From contig OX387185.1 of NCBI GenBank assembly GCA_947561395.2, positions 30,608,213 through 30,672,212 of the forward strand: 64,000 bases of DNA, in the 5' to 3' direction. Below are positions 1 to 11,738 of the stretch, piece by piece (the first letter of the stretch is position 1; each line of letters opens with the position of its first letter). This DNA comes from Buxus sempervirens. Lineage: Eukaryota; Streptophyta; Magnoliopsida; Buxales; Buxaceae. The notes below the pieces were generated by a model, which was not told where the DNA came from, did not search any database, and was given only the letters and a program-made list of their open reading frames with translations. A program made the translations under genes and the position numbers.

Positions 1-2094
1 CGCATTAGAAAAGATGAATAAATCATCGGCAAAGCAAAGAGACTTTATGCCTTGATTCTTGCACTTGGCATGAAAGATGAAACCATGAGTGGTCTTACTC
101 CGAAGAATTATGTTGAACAATTCCATCACCACAACAAAGAGATAAGGCGATATCGGATCACCTTGGTGAATACCTCGAGCGCTTTTGAAGAACCCAACCA
201 TACTTCCATTAATGAGCAATGAGAAAGACAGTGTTGATATGCATTCCATGACCCAGCTGATAAATTTTGAGGGAAAGTTCATAAGAAGAAGGGTCTCCGA
301 AATACAACTCCATTCAACCATATCAAAAGCTTTCTTTAGATCAACCTTGATTGCACAGTTTGGAGATCTTGATTTGAGATGATAGTTATGCAGCAACTCA
401 TGAGTAAGCAATACATTATCCATAATTCTCCTTCCTGGAATGAATGCAGATTGGTAATCTCCCACTAAGTCACCAATCACATTCTTTAACCTGTTTGCCA
501 ATATTTTGGAGATACACTTGTATATTGTATTGATACATGATATGGGTCTAAAGTCACATACCTTAGAGGGATTTTGGCCCTTAGGTACGAGAGTAATGGA
601 TGAATGGTTGAGTTGTTTGAGCAATTTACCAGATGTGAAGAAGCTTGATATAGCTCTAGTAACATCATCTCCAACAATGCTCCATGCCTTTTTAAAGAAA
701 GCCGGTGTGAAGCCATCTGGTCTTGGAGACTTGTCATCCTTAAGTTGGAACATGGTATGCTTGATTTCATCATCAGTGATGTCCTCTTCAAGCTTCTGTG
801 ATTGGTCCTCCTTCAACTTCCTCTCAAAGTGGGGCCAATTGTATGTCGGAGTGGTGGCCGTAGAACCCATCAAACTTTCGAAATGCTTTAAGAAATTGTC
901 CTTAATCTGCTGCTGGTCTATTATTTTTGTCCCTTCTTCATCATACAAACTGAGAATCCGGTTTCTTGCCCTTCGCGATAGCAAGGAGCTGTGAAAGAAG
1001 CCTGTGTTAGAGTCTCCTTCCTTAATCCATTGCACCCTTGACTTTTGCCTGACTTGAGCTTCATCATCTCTAACTGCTTGAGTCAATAGATTACGCAAGT
1101 GTTGATCTTTCCTTGCTAACTTACAGTTCAAAGGTTGATTCAGACTTTCCATCTGGCAAGAAGCTAGGTCACTTCTAAATGCTTTGGATTTTTGAGGCTA
1201 AATCCATGAACTTTTTTGCTTTGCTCCACTCCTTAAGCTTGACCTTGAGAAGTTTTAACTTCCTGGCAACTATAAACATTGGAGTCCCAACAACCTTAGT
1301 GACCCAAACGTCAACCACTACAGGCATGAAGTCTTCATGAGCTGTCCAAAAATTGAAGAACCTGAAGGGTTTGTTTGGAATCTGAACTTGAGGAAAAATG
1401 GTAACTACCATAAGGGTGTGATCAGAAATGCCGGGAGCCAAGAATTCAGCCTCAAAATTGTTAAACTCTACCAACCAACCTTGGTTAATCAAAACCCTAT
1501 CCAATTTGCATGATATTCTTCTGTCACCCTTGCTCCGGTTACTCCATGAAAAACCAAAACCTTTGTGCTTTAAATCGAAGCATCCACAATCATCAACAAA
1601 ATTGTTAAACTCACATGAGGCCTGTTGATTTATAGGTTTGCTCCTTGCTTCTCAGATGAGTACCTTACATAGTTGAAATCTCCCAAAAGCAACCATGGCA
1701 GATTAGTGGTGCAACCATATAGTTCTCTCCATAGAAGTCTCCGGTCTTTGTAATCATTCAAGCCATATACAAATGAAACAAAGCATGTTTTTTGGATAGT
1801 GGTTAATTCCAGAAAACAATGAATTCATTGATCCGAAATACTAACCGGTTTTATTTTCACCTCCTTGTCATTGAAAAGTACCCAAATGCGCCCCTTCAAA
1901 GTGCTGCTGTAGTTCGCAATCAATTGCCATTGTGGACATATGATGTTCTTTATAGAAGTGGCATTAACCTCCTGAACCTTAGTTTCAACAAGGCATATAA
2001 CCTGAACCTGTTGAGAAGCAATGAGATGTTTCACCTCATACTGTTTTGTAGGGTCATTGAGACCCCTAATATTCCATGCCGCCAATTTAATCAT
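1..2094 (-). pseudogene. LINE-A ORF2 (endonuclease-reverse transcriptase), cut by the window edge
   Basis: Plant L1-type LINE ORF2. It starts at 2094 with MIKLAAWNIRGLN, the first strand of an APE-like (EEP) endonuclease, and its ATG overlaps the ORF1 stop as ATGA. The endonuclease frame is broken by an in-frame stop at about 1822 and by further breaks around 1500-1650. Downstream, read on the minus strand from about 1000 to 1, lies the RT fingers and palm: a DGFTPAFFKKAW segment, then FRPISCINTIYKCISK, and at 1-60 the palm motif LCFADDLF with the two catalytic aspartates. The thumb, zf-RVT domain and poly(A) tail lie beyond the left edge. The protein would nick target DNA and copy the LINE RNA by target-primed reverse transcription. 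This copy cannot do so because its frame is broken. Confidence 0.9.
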
Positions 2095-3706
2095 AAGGAA
2101 AGGTTGGAGATAGAGATGCCCCGGGAACCTCCCAACTTCACCACTTTTTCTGGTGGTTTTGCATGCTTCATGGCGACTTCATCCACAAGCAACTTCTTTT
2201 TCCCTTTTTTCTTTAAGCTTCTTCGAGAAGAACTTCCTTCCATCAAGGGATAAGGTTCAGCTAAGATGTCGAAGGGGTTTGGGCTAATCTCTGGGGATTC
2301 CTTCAACTCAGTAGCTGTAGTGTGGTTTTCAGTAAGGCACGTGTTCTGCATGGAGTCCTCCATATGGCTTGAGTGAGCTGAAATCATTGGAAGAGCCTCT
2401 TCCTTCTCCTTCCCCTTCGATTTTACAATTTTCCAACCATTCAGATCTTGGGAGTCATGGGTGATGTTCTCAATAGTATGGCTTGTCTCTCCACTAGTTT
2501 CATGAGTAGGGTCCGTTTCCTTCAGCTGAAGACATGATGCATCAATACCAGCTGTATTAACAACAGTTGCAGCCCCCTCAATGACTTTCCCTGTGGGAAC
2601 CCATGCTTGGGAAGTGGTAGTCTTCCGTGGACAATGTAGGGCGGAGTGCCCAAAAACTGAGCATGATGAACATGCTATTGGTTTCCACAAATATTCAACT
2701 TTGATTTCAGCAGTCTCATTATCTCTCAATTGGAGCAAAAGCTTCTCCGGAAACACACATTGACAATTGACTTCAATACAAACTTTGGTGAAGCTCAATC
2801 TTGATCTCGTTTCAGTAGCTTCATCCATATAGAGAGGCCGGCCAATACCACTAGCGATGTAACTCATTCCCTTAGTTGTCCAATACTCCAAGGGAATATT
2901 AAATAGCTTAACCCATATGGGTATTTTAGTAAGTTCAGTTTTGACAAAAGTCAAGCGTGGCTCCCATTCTCAAAGGACAAAGAGTCGACCAGCAAAGTGC
3001 CACGGCCCAACTTCAAGAACCTTATTCCGCATCTGCATGTTACTAAATCTGAAAAGGTAGAAGCCTTCCTCATTGATGGAAGTCTCCAACCCCACAGCTT
3101 GGAGACAATCCCTTTTACAGTAGCAAATGGGAGCTTTTTATCAATGAAATGGCCTACAAGGCAACCATCCCAAACTCTAAGCCCTTCTTCAGCAACTTCA
3201 GCAGGTGGACAAATGAGGGTTTGGCCATCAACTTGTGTTGGTTGGATAAATTCCAACTTGGATCGATTAGAAGTGGAGGAGCCAAATAAATTGGTCCAAG
3301 ACCCAGCTGGTTTGGGCAAACCAGTGGACTTAGACAGCATAGCAGGCTTGGTCAACCCAGCAGCTTGGAGCAAGCTAGTGTGCTTGGGCAAGCTTGAGCT
3401 CATAGGCACCTCGGCAGATACAACAGACCTGGACGACCCAGCAGGTGGAGAGGAACTTTGGTTGACCCGACCCAACTCATTTGCATGCATACTATTCTCG
3501 GCAATGCGCAGAACAGGCAACAACGCAGCAGTATTCGTTGGAGCACAATCGGGAATGGCTGCTTTTGAAGCGTCTGAAGGCTGGGCAGAGCCGGCAATCA
3601 GATCTGGAGCAACTGAACCTGCAAGCAGTAGGTCATGCATCGTCTTGGACGGAGAGCCAAACAAGAGAGCAGGAAAATCGCTCTCGGAAATTACCGAGAC
3701 CACCAT
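2091..3706 (-). pseudogene. LINE-A ORF1 (DUF4283-like RNA-binding protein with CCHC knuckle), frameshifted
   Basis: ORF1 of LINE-A. I place the start at the ATG at 3706 (MVVSVISESDFPALLFG), because an [S/N]xDFPPL-like peptide just after Met is common to the LINE ORF1s in this window. The N-terminal half contains EVAEEGLRVWDGCLVGHF, the start of the DUF4283-like domain. The frame is lost between about 3060 and 2955 and resumes in another frame at 2954 with KIPIWVKLFNIPLEYW. A CCHC-type knuckle follows (CSSCSVFGHSALHC, near 2640-2690), then an acidic, variable linker and the basic tail KKKLLVDEVAMKHAK. In plant LINEs this protein is thought to bind the element RNA. The ORF1 stop overlaps the ORF2 start by four bases. 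Confidence 0.88.
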
Positions 3707-4195
3707 GGTCGCCAGTGAGCAAGAAACCCAACTCCAAACTGTAATCAATCTGAGACGACCATCCTAGGGACAATCCTTGGCCGCACAGTACCGAAAGCCT
3801 TGGTCTCAAAGCCACCTTGGTCACAAATCACAGAACCTTCTCTCAGGCAATCTCAACAAACTCCAACTTGCTACAACAGATTGCAGCACCACAGCAGCGA
3901 GTGGACGGCAGCAACTTAATCCCAACTTAATCACGAACAAGGAACGCACGAACCCTTCATCCAAGAGCGCACGAACACAATACCGGCTCACGAAAATTCC
4001 AATCCACGAACAAAACACGCGAACCCAATCCATGAACAAACACACGAACCCAAGGAACCTACGAACACAGCACAATGGAGCACAGCACAATGGAACCCAC
4101 GAACAAAGCACAATGGAACCCAAGGAACCCACGGTCACAATGGAACCCAAGGAACCCTTATAGAACACAGCACAATGGAACCCAAGGAACCCTTA
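3707..4195 (-). promoter_or_regulatory. LINE-A 5' UTR with CACGAAC repeats
   Basis: Noncoding leader of LINE-A. From about 3940 to 4190 the plus strand shows about eight copies of CACGAAC or near variants (GTTCGTG in element orientation), plus a repeated AATGGAACCCAAGGAACCC unit near the 5' end. The same heptamer fills the 5' UTRs of LINE-C, LINE-D and LINE-F. The exact 5' end is uncertain; I place it where the repeats stop. Confidence 0.65.
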
Positions 4196-5440
4196 TAAAA
4201 TTATTAGACTTTAGGGAATTTTTGGAGTCTAGTGGGCATAGCTGGTTATGGATCCATAGTTGTGGCTAGATAGCTAAGAGATATTTCGTTTGGGTTGAGT
4301 TTCTCCCTTGTGCGAGCGCGCTTCCTTTGCAAGTTGGTTTGTTTGGGAAGGTCCTATGTCTGGAGGGACACCTCAGTGAGCCGCTAGTGATTCCCTGTAC
4401 ATGTGGATAAGCGACCATCTCCATGTATTGATTCTGGTGCTACATGCTGGTGGTACATACCAACTTTGATGGGTACGTGTGCAATAAGTCAGTGACTACG
4501 GCTCTTGTCTAAGCTGCGCTGCATGGGGCTTGAGTATCATTAGTAGCACTGCTCCTAAGCGGCACGGTGGTATAACGTTTGGTCGAGAGTCATCTCAAAA
4601 GGTTTATCTATCTTTGTGAGTCCTACAATGACACTAAAATCACAAACACATGTTGTTACTGTTGCATACATGCTGGAGGCATGTAATTGGTATATTGGTT
4701 GGATGTGACTGTTTAGTGCATCCTAGTAATGTATGGATTATGCTATTGATTTATGATATTGGATTCCTATTATAGAACTTGCTGAAATTTATATTTAGAA
4801 CTGTTTTATTATACTGTTTTGTATTCCATGATTGATACGAATGGTTATACGAGCCTGCTTAGTTGAGATTGCTTAATCGTGTATGAACTGTTTTTTTTTT
4901 TTGTATATGAACTGTTTAAACACGCATGTGTTACCTACTGGGATATTCGTATCTCACCCTACCTTCATATCATTTTTCAGCTGATACGCGAGAGGGGGAT
5001 CATAGTAGTGATTTCCAGGGAGAGCTAGCTGATTATTCGCTGGAGAAGTACTATTATCCAGATTTTGTCTAAGGTTGTGGATTGATATGGATTTAGTTAT
5101 TTTGATCAGATTATTATTCATTTTGGTTTGATGTATTAGAGAGATGAGAGAGTAGTGACCCTTTTATTTTACCAGACTTTAATATTGATTTTGATGGTTA
5201 ATTATATCTTAGTTTCTTAAGGATATTAGACTATACTTCCGCACATACATGTTCCGCACTCTGATAGTTAACTAATGAATTGATCATTTATTTCTTAGTC
5301 TAGTATATTCTTGATGTTTATTTGATATGGGCCTGTAACATCTCGGATTTGGTTGATGAACTGAATTCGGGTTGTTACAGTAGCGAACTAGGTTCGGGTC
5401 GGATGTTGGTTTTGCATTGACCCGGGTTCGGGGCGTTACA
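4196..5440 (-). mobile_element. LTR fragment, chromovirus-like Ty3-gypsy (Tekay-like)
   Basis: Noncoding sequence read on the minus strand. It starts with TGTAACGCCCCGAACCCGGG at 5440, the terminal form typical of plant Ty3-gypsy LTRs. About 460 nt in, it shows CTGAAAAATG followed by GTGAGATACGAATATCC (near 4945-4985). The LTRs starting at 29545 and 32658 share this start and a CTGAAAA...GTGAGA block. The far end is missing because LINE-A lies against it at about 4195, so the rest probably continues beyond LINE-A. No protein-coding sequence is seen. Lineage is inferred from the ends only. Confidence 0.55.
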
Positions 5441-6865
5441 ACACCCACTTTGATACCTTTTGGGATTTCTCAACACAAATAAGAGGGAAAGAGGGAGTGC
5501 ATGGGGCTGCTGCCCCTCCTCACTTCTCTTCAGCAATTCCAGCAGTACCATGGGGGCCTTGACACCCCAATTTCAGGTTCCCCCATCACCAATCGGTGCA
5601 TGGTCCAAGATTAAAGGCAAGGCACATCAAAACATGCAAGATCATCACAAAGCAATGCATGTGATAGAACATGGAATACCAATCAATAAAAAGAAGCTAA
5701 ATCCCCAAAAAAAACAGTAAGTCACAAGGCGAGGGAAGACCGCTTCCACACCTAAAAACAGTAGACTAAACCCACACACATGCTCACATTAGTAGGTTTT
5801 GGATTATGCTCAAATGGGGGGGGGGGTGTGCAAACATCAAGGCATTAGATTAAGGGGGGAAGGAAGCATGTATTGACACATGAAAAACAGCAAGTTTCAA
5901 AGGGAAAGAAGAGCATGCACTTCCATCTAGAAACAAAAAGTTAGCGTAGAAGAGGGGGCATGACTGTGCAATTAACGGGCTAGGCTTGCTGGAGATCTTT
6001 AGGACAGCAACAAGGGTTTGTTGCTGTCACTAGGCAGCAACTTGCATGGATCTTGGGAGGGCTTGGGGATGCAAACAAATGAACCACTTGCTGGGAACAG
6101 CAGCTGGGGCAGGGTGGTCATGGCTGTAGGGATTTATGCATGCTAAAAAAAACATCAAACAGTAAGCCGAAAAGGGAAGGGAACTTGTTGGAATGGCTGC
6201 TAAAAAACAGTAACATATAAACAGGAAATAGCTGGCACATGACAAGGAAACACCCCATCATACATAGAAAACGTAAGTTAACATTAACCTTGGCATGCAT
6301 CCTCATGTGGTGACATTTTCCAGCAAAAACAATGAGGAGGCGGCTGTGTTCCCACCTCCCACAAGCGGGTGCTGCTAAGAACCATCAAATCCACATGTAT
6401 GCGAGAAATAAAAAATCAGCAAAAGAAAACCATACACATATGAGAAGAACAAATGGTAAGAACCATGAACTAGCATGTATTTCCTACACATCTTAGCAAT
6501 ATCTGAACTCAAGACTCATGCTTACACCCACGAAAATTTAGAGAAGGGGAAGAAAAGGGGGTTTATATGGGGATACATTGGATGGGATAAGAGAGGAACA
6601 AGCTCCTCTTAAAAATGCATGGAAGAAGGCCAAAACAGTAGCTTGTGAGCACAAAAATGTGTAAAGCAAAAACCAACTCTCATGCTCCCAAGGACTTAAA
6701 CATGGACCTCTTACCTTTGTAGGACCTCATGTCATGAAAAAGAGAGCACATGCATGCTAAACTACCATGGAGATGAGCTCATGCAAAGGAAGAAGACAAG
6801 CTTGGCAAACATTTTAGAAAATTCCCATTTCAAAGTATGTGCAATACAAAGTGATGAGGAACCTC

Positions 6866-6870
6866 ACCTA
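6866..6870 (-). other. Putative 5' splice donor in Tat-A LTR
   Basis: On the minus strand CACTAG|GTGAGG, with the donor junction between 6868 and 6867, about 280 nt downstream of the TATA box. The same position in the other three LTRs of the family also carries an AG|GT donor-like site. Confidence 0.45.
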
Positions 6871-7138
6871 GTGGTTCTTGGTCTTCCAACAGTGTGGAGG
6901 CACCTCCTTGGGGCTGGACAGCAGCTGGGAGCTTCTTCTCCAGCAGCTACAGCAAGTGCACCTTCTCCAAATGGGCGCAAGATGAAGAGGAAGGAGGGAA
7001 GAAGAGGTGGGAATCCCCTTGGGGTGGTGTGGGGAGGTGGTGGAGGCAAGGAAGGCCAAGGAATAGCAGGTTCAAGTGGAGGAAGGAAGTGGAGAAAGGG
7101 GCAAGGCTAGCAACCCTCGGCTAGGGGGTTGCTGGCCT

Positions 7139-7148
7139 TTTATATAAG
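7139..7148 (-). promoter_or_regulatory. TATA box of Tat-A LTR
   Basis: Minus-strand CTTATATAAA at the U3 end of the LTR. A dyad (7159-7183) ends 10 bp upstream. The alignable position in solo LTRs 22363-22372 and 34131-34140 is also a TATA box. Confidence 0.6.
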
Positions 7149-7158
7149 AAAAATTTTT

Positions 7159-7390
7159 GTATCTGGCCTTGAAGGCCGGATACACTAAGTGCTATGTGTA
7201 TCCGGATACACTAGAGCTTTCTTGTATCCGACATTTTATGTCGGATACAATTGTAATTATTTCAAAATTTTAATGCCACCATGTATCTGTCGGCAAATCC
7301 GCACGAATCCAGCGAGCAAATCTTTTGTATCCAGCAATATATGCCGGATATGAAGATAAAAGTGTGTATCCGACATTAAATGTCAGATAA
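7159..7390 (-). repeat. GTATCC...GGATAC dyad array (39-bp period) in Tat-A U3
   Basis: Inverted repeats of about 25 bp begin at 7159, 7198 and 7224, and again at 7327 and 7366. Spacing is 39 bp for 7159/7198 and 7327/7366. The 26-bp step at 7198/7224 fits the second dyad having lost 13 bp (GTATCC directly joined to GGATAC). One dyad has arms GTATCCGACAT and ATGTCGGATAC around TTT. Confidence 0.75.
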
Positions 7391-7956
7391 AAATTGGATA
7401 TTTACAGATTTAGTCCCTGGATATTCGCAAATTCACCCGATACACTTGGATATTCACAGATTTGGTCCCTGCGAATTTTCGATTTGATCCCTGAGATATT
7501 TAGTATGTTTGGATATTTAAAGATTGCCCCCCTGAGATATTTTCTTTCACCTCTTGCCACATGTGTAGTTTTCCGGTTTTTGCTGCTCGGAAACTTCAAC
7601 AGCTCATATCTTCTTCATCCGGACTCCGATTTGAGCAAACTAAATTGCGTTAGAACTGTATCGAAGTCCTCTATCCAATGGGACAGGGATAAGCATCTGA
7701 TTTGGGGGTTTAACAAAAAGTCAACTTTTGACACCCCCTCAAGTTTGACCGGGCTGCAGATCCTTCATCCGGGCTCTGATTCTAGCAAACTCAGTTGCAT
7801 TGGAACCGTGTCGGGATTCTCTATCCATTGAGATAAAGCAAGGTGGCCAACTTTCATCTGATAAAAAAAGTCAACTTTTCACCCCTCAGGGTTTGACTTT
7901 TTAGCTGGGTTTTGCATTTTCAGCACTTCTGGGAGTGCAAAAATGAGGTGCTTACA

Positions 7957-7970
7957 ACTGCCCCTCTTTG
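7957..7970 (-). other. Polypurine tract of Tat-A
   Basis: Minus strand CAAAGAGGGGCAGT directly before the LTR start TGTAAG. An almost identical tract precedes the Tat-B 3' LTR. This is the expected primer site for plus-strand synthesis and fixes the LTR orientation. Confidence 0.75.
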
Positions 7971-10900
7971 CTGGAGTCACCTTGCGGATGAACGGCAAAG
8001 AGAAAAAAGAATCTTGTTTTTGCGCCTGGCATTTCTGTCAACATAGTCGACGAGCGTAGTCCTTTGAAGTTTTTACTTGAAAAGGGAAGCGGCCAAATGA
8101 GAGAGATTAGATTGGACTTGAAAAGGGGAGTGTAGTCCTTTGAACTTTTTTACTTGAGAAGGAAGTTTTTACTTCGTCGCTTCGGAGTTTCCTTACCCTT
8201 TGCTTCTCCGGTTTTTGCGGGGCAACTCTTCAACATTTAGCTTATGTTTTTGAGAGAGATTAGATTGGACTTGAGCTCGCCAACTTGTTTCGGCGTTGAT
8301 GCCAGGCACTTGAAAATATTCTTTTCTTTTTGTTTGTTCCATTAAAGCTTTTAAATGACTTCAGACTCTTTTTGTGTCTTTTACTTTAGGCTTTTAACAG
8401 TTTTTTTTTAGTGGCCGGGAGTTGGTTTAGAAGCTGGGGACGAATGAGGAAAGGAGGAAGAGAAGAGAAGGAGGAGGTGCTACTGGTGAGGAGGTGCTCT
8501 CAGTGTTGTTCGGTGCCTCAAGGGAGCTCATACACCTGCGCTACTCTATTTACAAAAGTGTAAAGCCAAAAATTACAAAAGGGCCATTTTGCCCAATGGT
8601 TCTTCATTTTGCCTTCTTCTTCATATCTTGATTCTCTGTCTTTTCCAGCAATGGAAGCGTCTTGTTCCGGCCTTGCAAAGCCACTTTGCACTAGGGGCGC
8701 TTTGTCTCTTGGTATTGGGAGACGCTCTGCTCCTTAGGGACACCTTGTCCTTTAGTCTTGGGAGACGCCTTGCTCGCTTTTCATGTCCTTGATCATTATT
8801 GCTCTTCAATCGGGGGAGGCTCTGGCCTTAACGTTTATGGTTTGCAGATTCTTTGCTCCGAGGACGCCATGTCCTTCAGTCTTGGGAGATGCCTTGCTCC
8901 TAAAGGATTTTAGATGCGGGAGTCGCCTTGCTCCTCAGGGGCGTCAGATGTAGGAGTCTCCTTGCTCTTTAGGGACACATTTTCATGTCATTCAAATGTG
9001 GGAGTCGCCTTGCTCCAAGGATGCCTTGCCCTTTCAGTCTTGAGAGACGCCTTGCTCTCTGTGGTTGGGAGACGCCATGCTCCTTAATTTCGGGTTTTTT
9101 GTTTTTTGGAGGACATCTTGCTTCTGTCTTCAATTCTTGGAGGCACCTTGCTCCATTAGTTTTCAATCTTGGGAGGCACCTTGCTCCATTTGTCTTGGGA
9201 GACATCTTGCTCCTTATGTCTTGGGAGACGCCCTGCCCCTTACTTCTTCAATTTTGGGAGACACCTTGCTCCTTAATTCTTCAATTTTGGGAGACATCTT
9301 GCTCCTTTGGGTTGGGAGACACCTTGCTCCTTATGTCTTGACTTCTTTCTCTGTTTGGGTTGTTCATGAGGTTGCCTATACCAATCTCCAACTCATCCAT
9401 CGGCGGCTCTGGCGTTAATCTCTTCTGTGTCTCATGTGTGCATACATGATGACAGTTCTTTCTTGGCATTAGCGTGTGACTACGCCGTGATCCTTTTTCT
9501 GTCCGTCTCAAGTTCTGTTAGTACCTGTAAAAGTTCAAGTGAAATTTAGTTAATCAGAATTTGTTTATCATCAAAATTATGTGCAAATTCAAGCAATTAC
9601 TTTCTTCTTTTTTTTTTTGGTTTTGATAGAAATCTTTTGGAGGTTCACCAAATGTTTGGGGTTTCCTCTTTCAAAGTGGGTCCATGGCAAGACTAGTAAT
9701 CTTTGGGCCAGTTACCTGACACTCTCATTTAGACTTAGGAAGTGGCGCCTCCCGGAGCTCCCTACGTGGGTCTCAACATTTTTGCCTTCAATGGCTTGCC
9801 CCGGGTTGAAATGAAGTGAATTGTTTTGATTCAGGGGGTTTCTTTGGCACTGCCCTCCCCTAGTTCTTTTGACTTTCTCTCTTGTTTTTTCCTTTTTCCC
9901 ACCCTTGGTTGGGGGTTGTGGAATGGTTTTTCTTTCACTGGCTCCCTCATTCAGGTTCGGTACCTTGTCCCAGTCTGAGGGCCCTGTCAATTTCCACGGA
10001 TCATGATCCAATGATCAGAGAGGACTTATCAGTAGAACGAAATGTAAGCTTTGGTTCCAGGGTTTAGAAATGAAGGATAAACAGGCTCAAACCCTATATA
10101 GCTTCACTCTATGGGTAACCATTACGTCTAGCCAAAGTTCTTCCCTGTCTCTTTTTTTTTTTGTTCTGTCATTGCCAATTTATCCAAGATTCAGTGTTAC
10201 ATTCTCTGTAATCAGAAAGGGCTTCACAGTAGGACGAAATGTAGGCTGGGTTCAAGGGTCCAGAAGAAATGATATGAAGGCTCAAAATTGATGAATGGGC
10301 TAAGAGTCATGTCCTGTCCACTTCTTTGGTTAGGGCTTGCTTCATCCTTTGTTCCTTCAACTTTGTGTCCAACTTTGATTTGTAGCTTCTTTCTCCTTTT
10401 TCCATCTTTGTTCTTTTCTTTCTTTCCCTTCTTTCTTGGGTCTTTTACCCCAATTCTTGATTCTTGCTCTCGGGGTTTGCCCCAGTTTTTGTTTATTTCT
10501 TTTTTTTTTCTTTTCTTTTCTTTTCTTTCAAGGGATTGCCCTAGTTCTTTCTTCAAATTCTTGCTTTTTGGGGTTCTCCCCCTTCCTCCTTTCTACCCCC
10601 TTTGTTCTTAGGGTGCTTTTCGCTTTGCCTTATCTTCACCTTCATCTTTTTTGTGTCTCCAACTACATGAAGCTTCACGCCCCAGTTTTGAAGACAAGAC
10701 ATGGTAGGGTTAATGAAGGAATTGTTAGGATCGAAGTTTGCTAGGGTTTCATCTTATGTCAGATGATTTTTAGAGAAAATCAAGGACGGCCTTTCATCCT
10801 TTCACAGAGAATGCAACACTTAATTATCTTTGCACAATTAACTGGCTCAAGAGCCATTTTCATTTTTATTCATTTTTTGTCTTTTCTTCTTTGTCTTTTT

Positions 10901-11499
10901 TGACTTTGCCCCAGTTTGGGGTGGCTAGACATAACGTGGATTAGAAATGAGACGATCAAGCTCAACAAGTTTAACTAGCGGAATTTATTTGAATTGCCTC
11001 GACCAAAAACGGCCTCTCATCATTTCATTGAGATCATTGATCTCGGATCATGTCAATGGCCTTTGACTGGTATGGGCACCTTGCCCTTTTCTTTTTTCTC
11101 TCATACCACAGCTTGCCCCTGTGTTTGGCAAGGTAGGTTTCAAATGTGATGCTAGCAGGGGATCCCTTGGCTATGTCGAGACCCACACAGTTTGTGTTGT
11201 TTGGCACATTCCATTTGTCAAATTTGATTGCTCAGGTTTGGCCTGAGATCACAGTCCTGCCTTGGGGGGGGGGGGGGTTCAACACTCTGGTGATTTCCCA
11301 AAAGATTTCATAAGTTCACAAAAGAAACATGCTAAGCTTTGAACTTAAAGGAAAGGAAAGGAAAACATAAACTAAAGCAAAGCAGGAAACTATGCAAAAA
11401 GGGGAACCGAGGCAAATCGAGATTCTAGGAGGAAGCCTTCAAATGCACTCCTCGTCCATCTTTTTCCCATTATCTTCCCCTTCCTACGGGAAGACGGCT
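7971..11499 (-). mobile_element. Tat-A noncoding 3' internal region
   Basis: No long supported ORF. The part next to the polypurine tract (7971-8580) is closely alike to the Tat-B equivalent at 15163-15780: TTGCGGATGAACGGCAAAGAG is common to both, as are segments around CTCGCCAAC and the GGTGCC/GAGCTC block. Further on there are T-rich stretches, short repeated phrases such as TAGGACGAAATGTAG also found in Tat-B near 17000, and a run of G at about 11266-11278. The 8690-9345 segment holds a minisatellite that Tat-B lacks. Confidence 0.6.
8690..9345. repeat. Degenerate minisatellite, core TTGGGAGACGCCTTGCTCC
   Basis: About 15-17 imperfect copies of the 19-bp core, spaced roughly 25-40 bp apart and clearest from 9048 to 9345. 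Some copies read GGGAGTCGCCTTGCTCC or GGGAGGCACCTTGCTCC. All lie in Tat-A's noncoding 3' region. The open frames crossing it are repeat-driven, not genes. Confidence 0.8.
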
Positions 11500-11738
11500 G
11501 GCTCAGATGTTTGAATATGTGCTAGCATGTCATGAATGTCTCGTCCTTCGATACCTGGGCTTCTCAAGAAGTTCCTTCAAGAATCCTTGATCAATTAGAT
11601 CTTGAATGTCATGCCGCAGATTCTAGCACCAACTTGTGTGGTGCCCTGGAGCACCAGAATGGTACTCGCATTGTTTCGCGGCATTGTAACTTCTAGCATT
11701 AACCAACCGGGGGTTTGGGGGCTTAATTTTCATGTACC
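11500..11738 (-). pseudogene. Tat-type gag remnant (C-terminal CxYHxGxxGH motif)
   Basis: Minus-strand translation gives NAAKQCEYHSGAPGHHTSWC, a stop, then LRHDIQDLIDQGFLKEL. This resembles the C-terminal end of Tat/Ogre gag, where a CxYHxGxxGHxTxxC motif is followed by a helix like LxxxIQDLID. Only about 80 residues are readable before stops. Its upstream part was displaced by the Tat-B 3' LTR inserted at 11744. It lies next to noncoding 3' sequence rather than protease or RT, so Tat-A probably lost pol or is a non-autonomous derivative. Confidence 0.65.

Larger units (their letters stand above)
5441..7956 (-). mobile_element. Tat-A 3' LTR (truncated), Tat/Ogre-type family
   Basis: Long LTR read on the minus strand, starting TGTAAGCACCTC at 7956 immediately after a polypurine tract. 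It matches the LTRs at 11744-15149, 19835-23337 and 33188-36206 in U3, TATA region and leader. U3 holds two units of the 147-bp repeat (about 7600-7840) and GTATCC...GGATAC dyads (7159-7390). The family 3' terminus (GCGCGCACA) is absent. The copy is cut at 5441, where the chromovirus-like LTR begins. Inside it, 6003-6028 forms an 11-bp hairpin with a GGGT loop. Confidence 0.75.

Noticed and set aside
506-994. 162-codon plus-strand open frame
   Set aside because: Antisense of LINE-A RT; the minus strand carries clear RT motifs here.
2997-3767. 256-codon plus-strand open frame
   Set aside because: Antisense of LINE-A ORF1; no domain, and the opposite strand matches other ORF1s.
5334-5440. About 107-bp unit with TGTAAC...GTTACA ends, possible MITE or TRIM
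   Set aside because: The ends match LTR termini of the chromovirus-like class and no target duplication or second copy is seen, so I treat it as the LTR end.
8589-9418. Overlapping open frames on the plus strand and one on the minus strand
   Set aside because: They are driven by the minisatellite; translations are repetitive low-complexity phrases without homology to anything I recognise.
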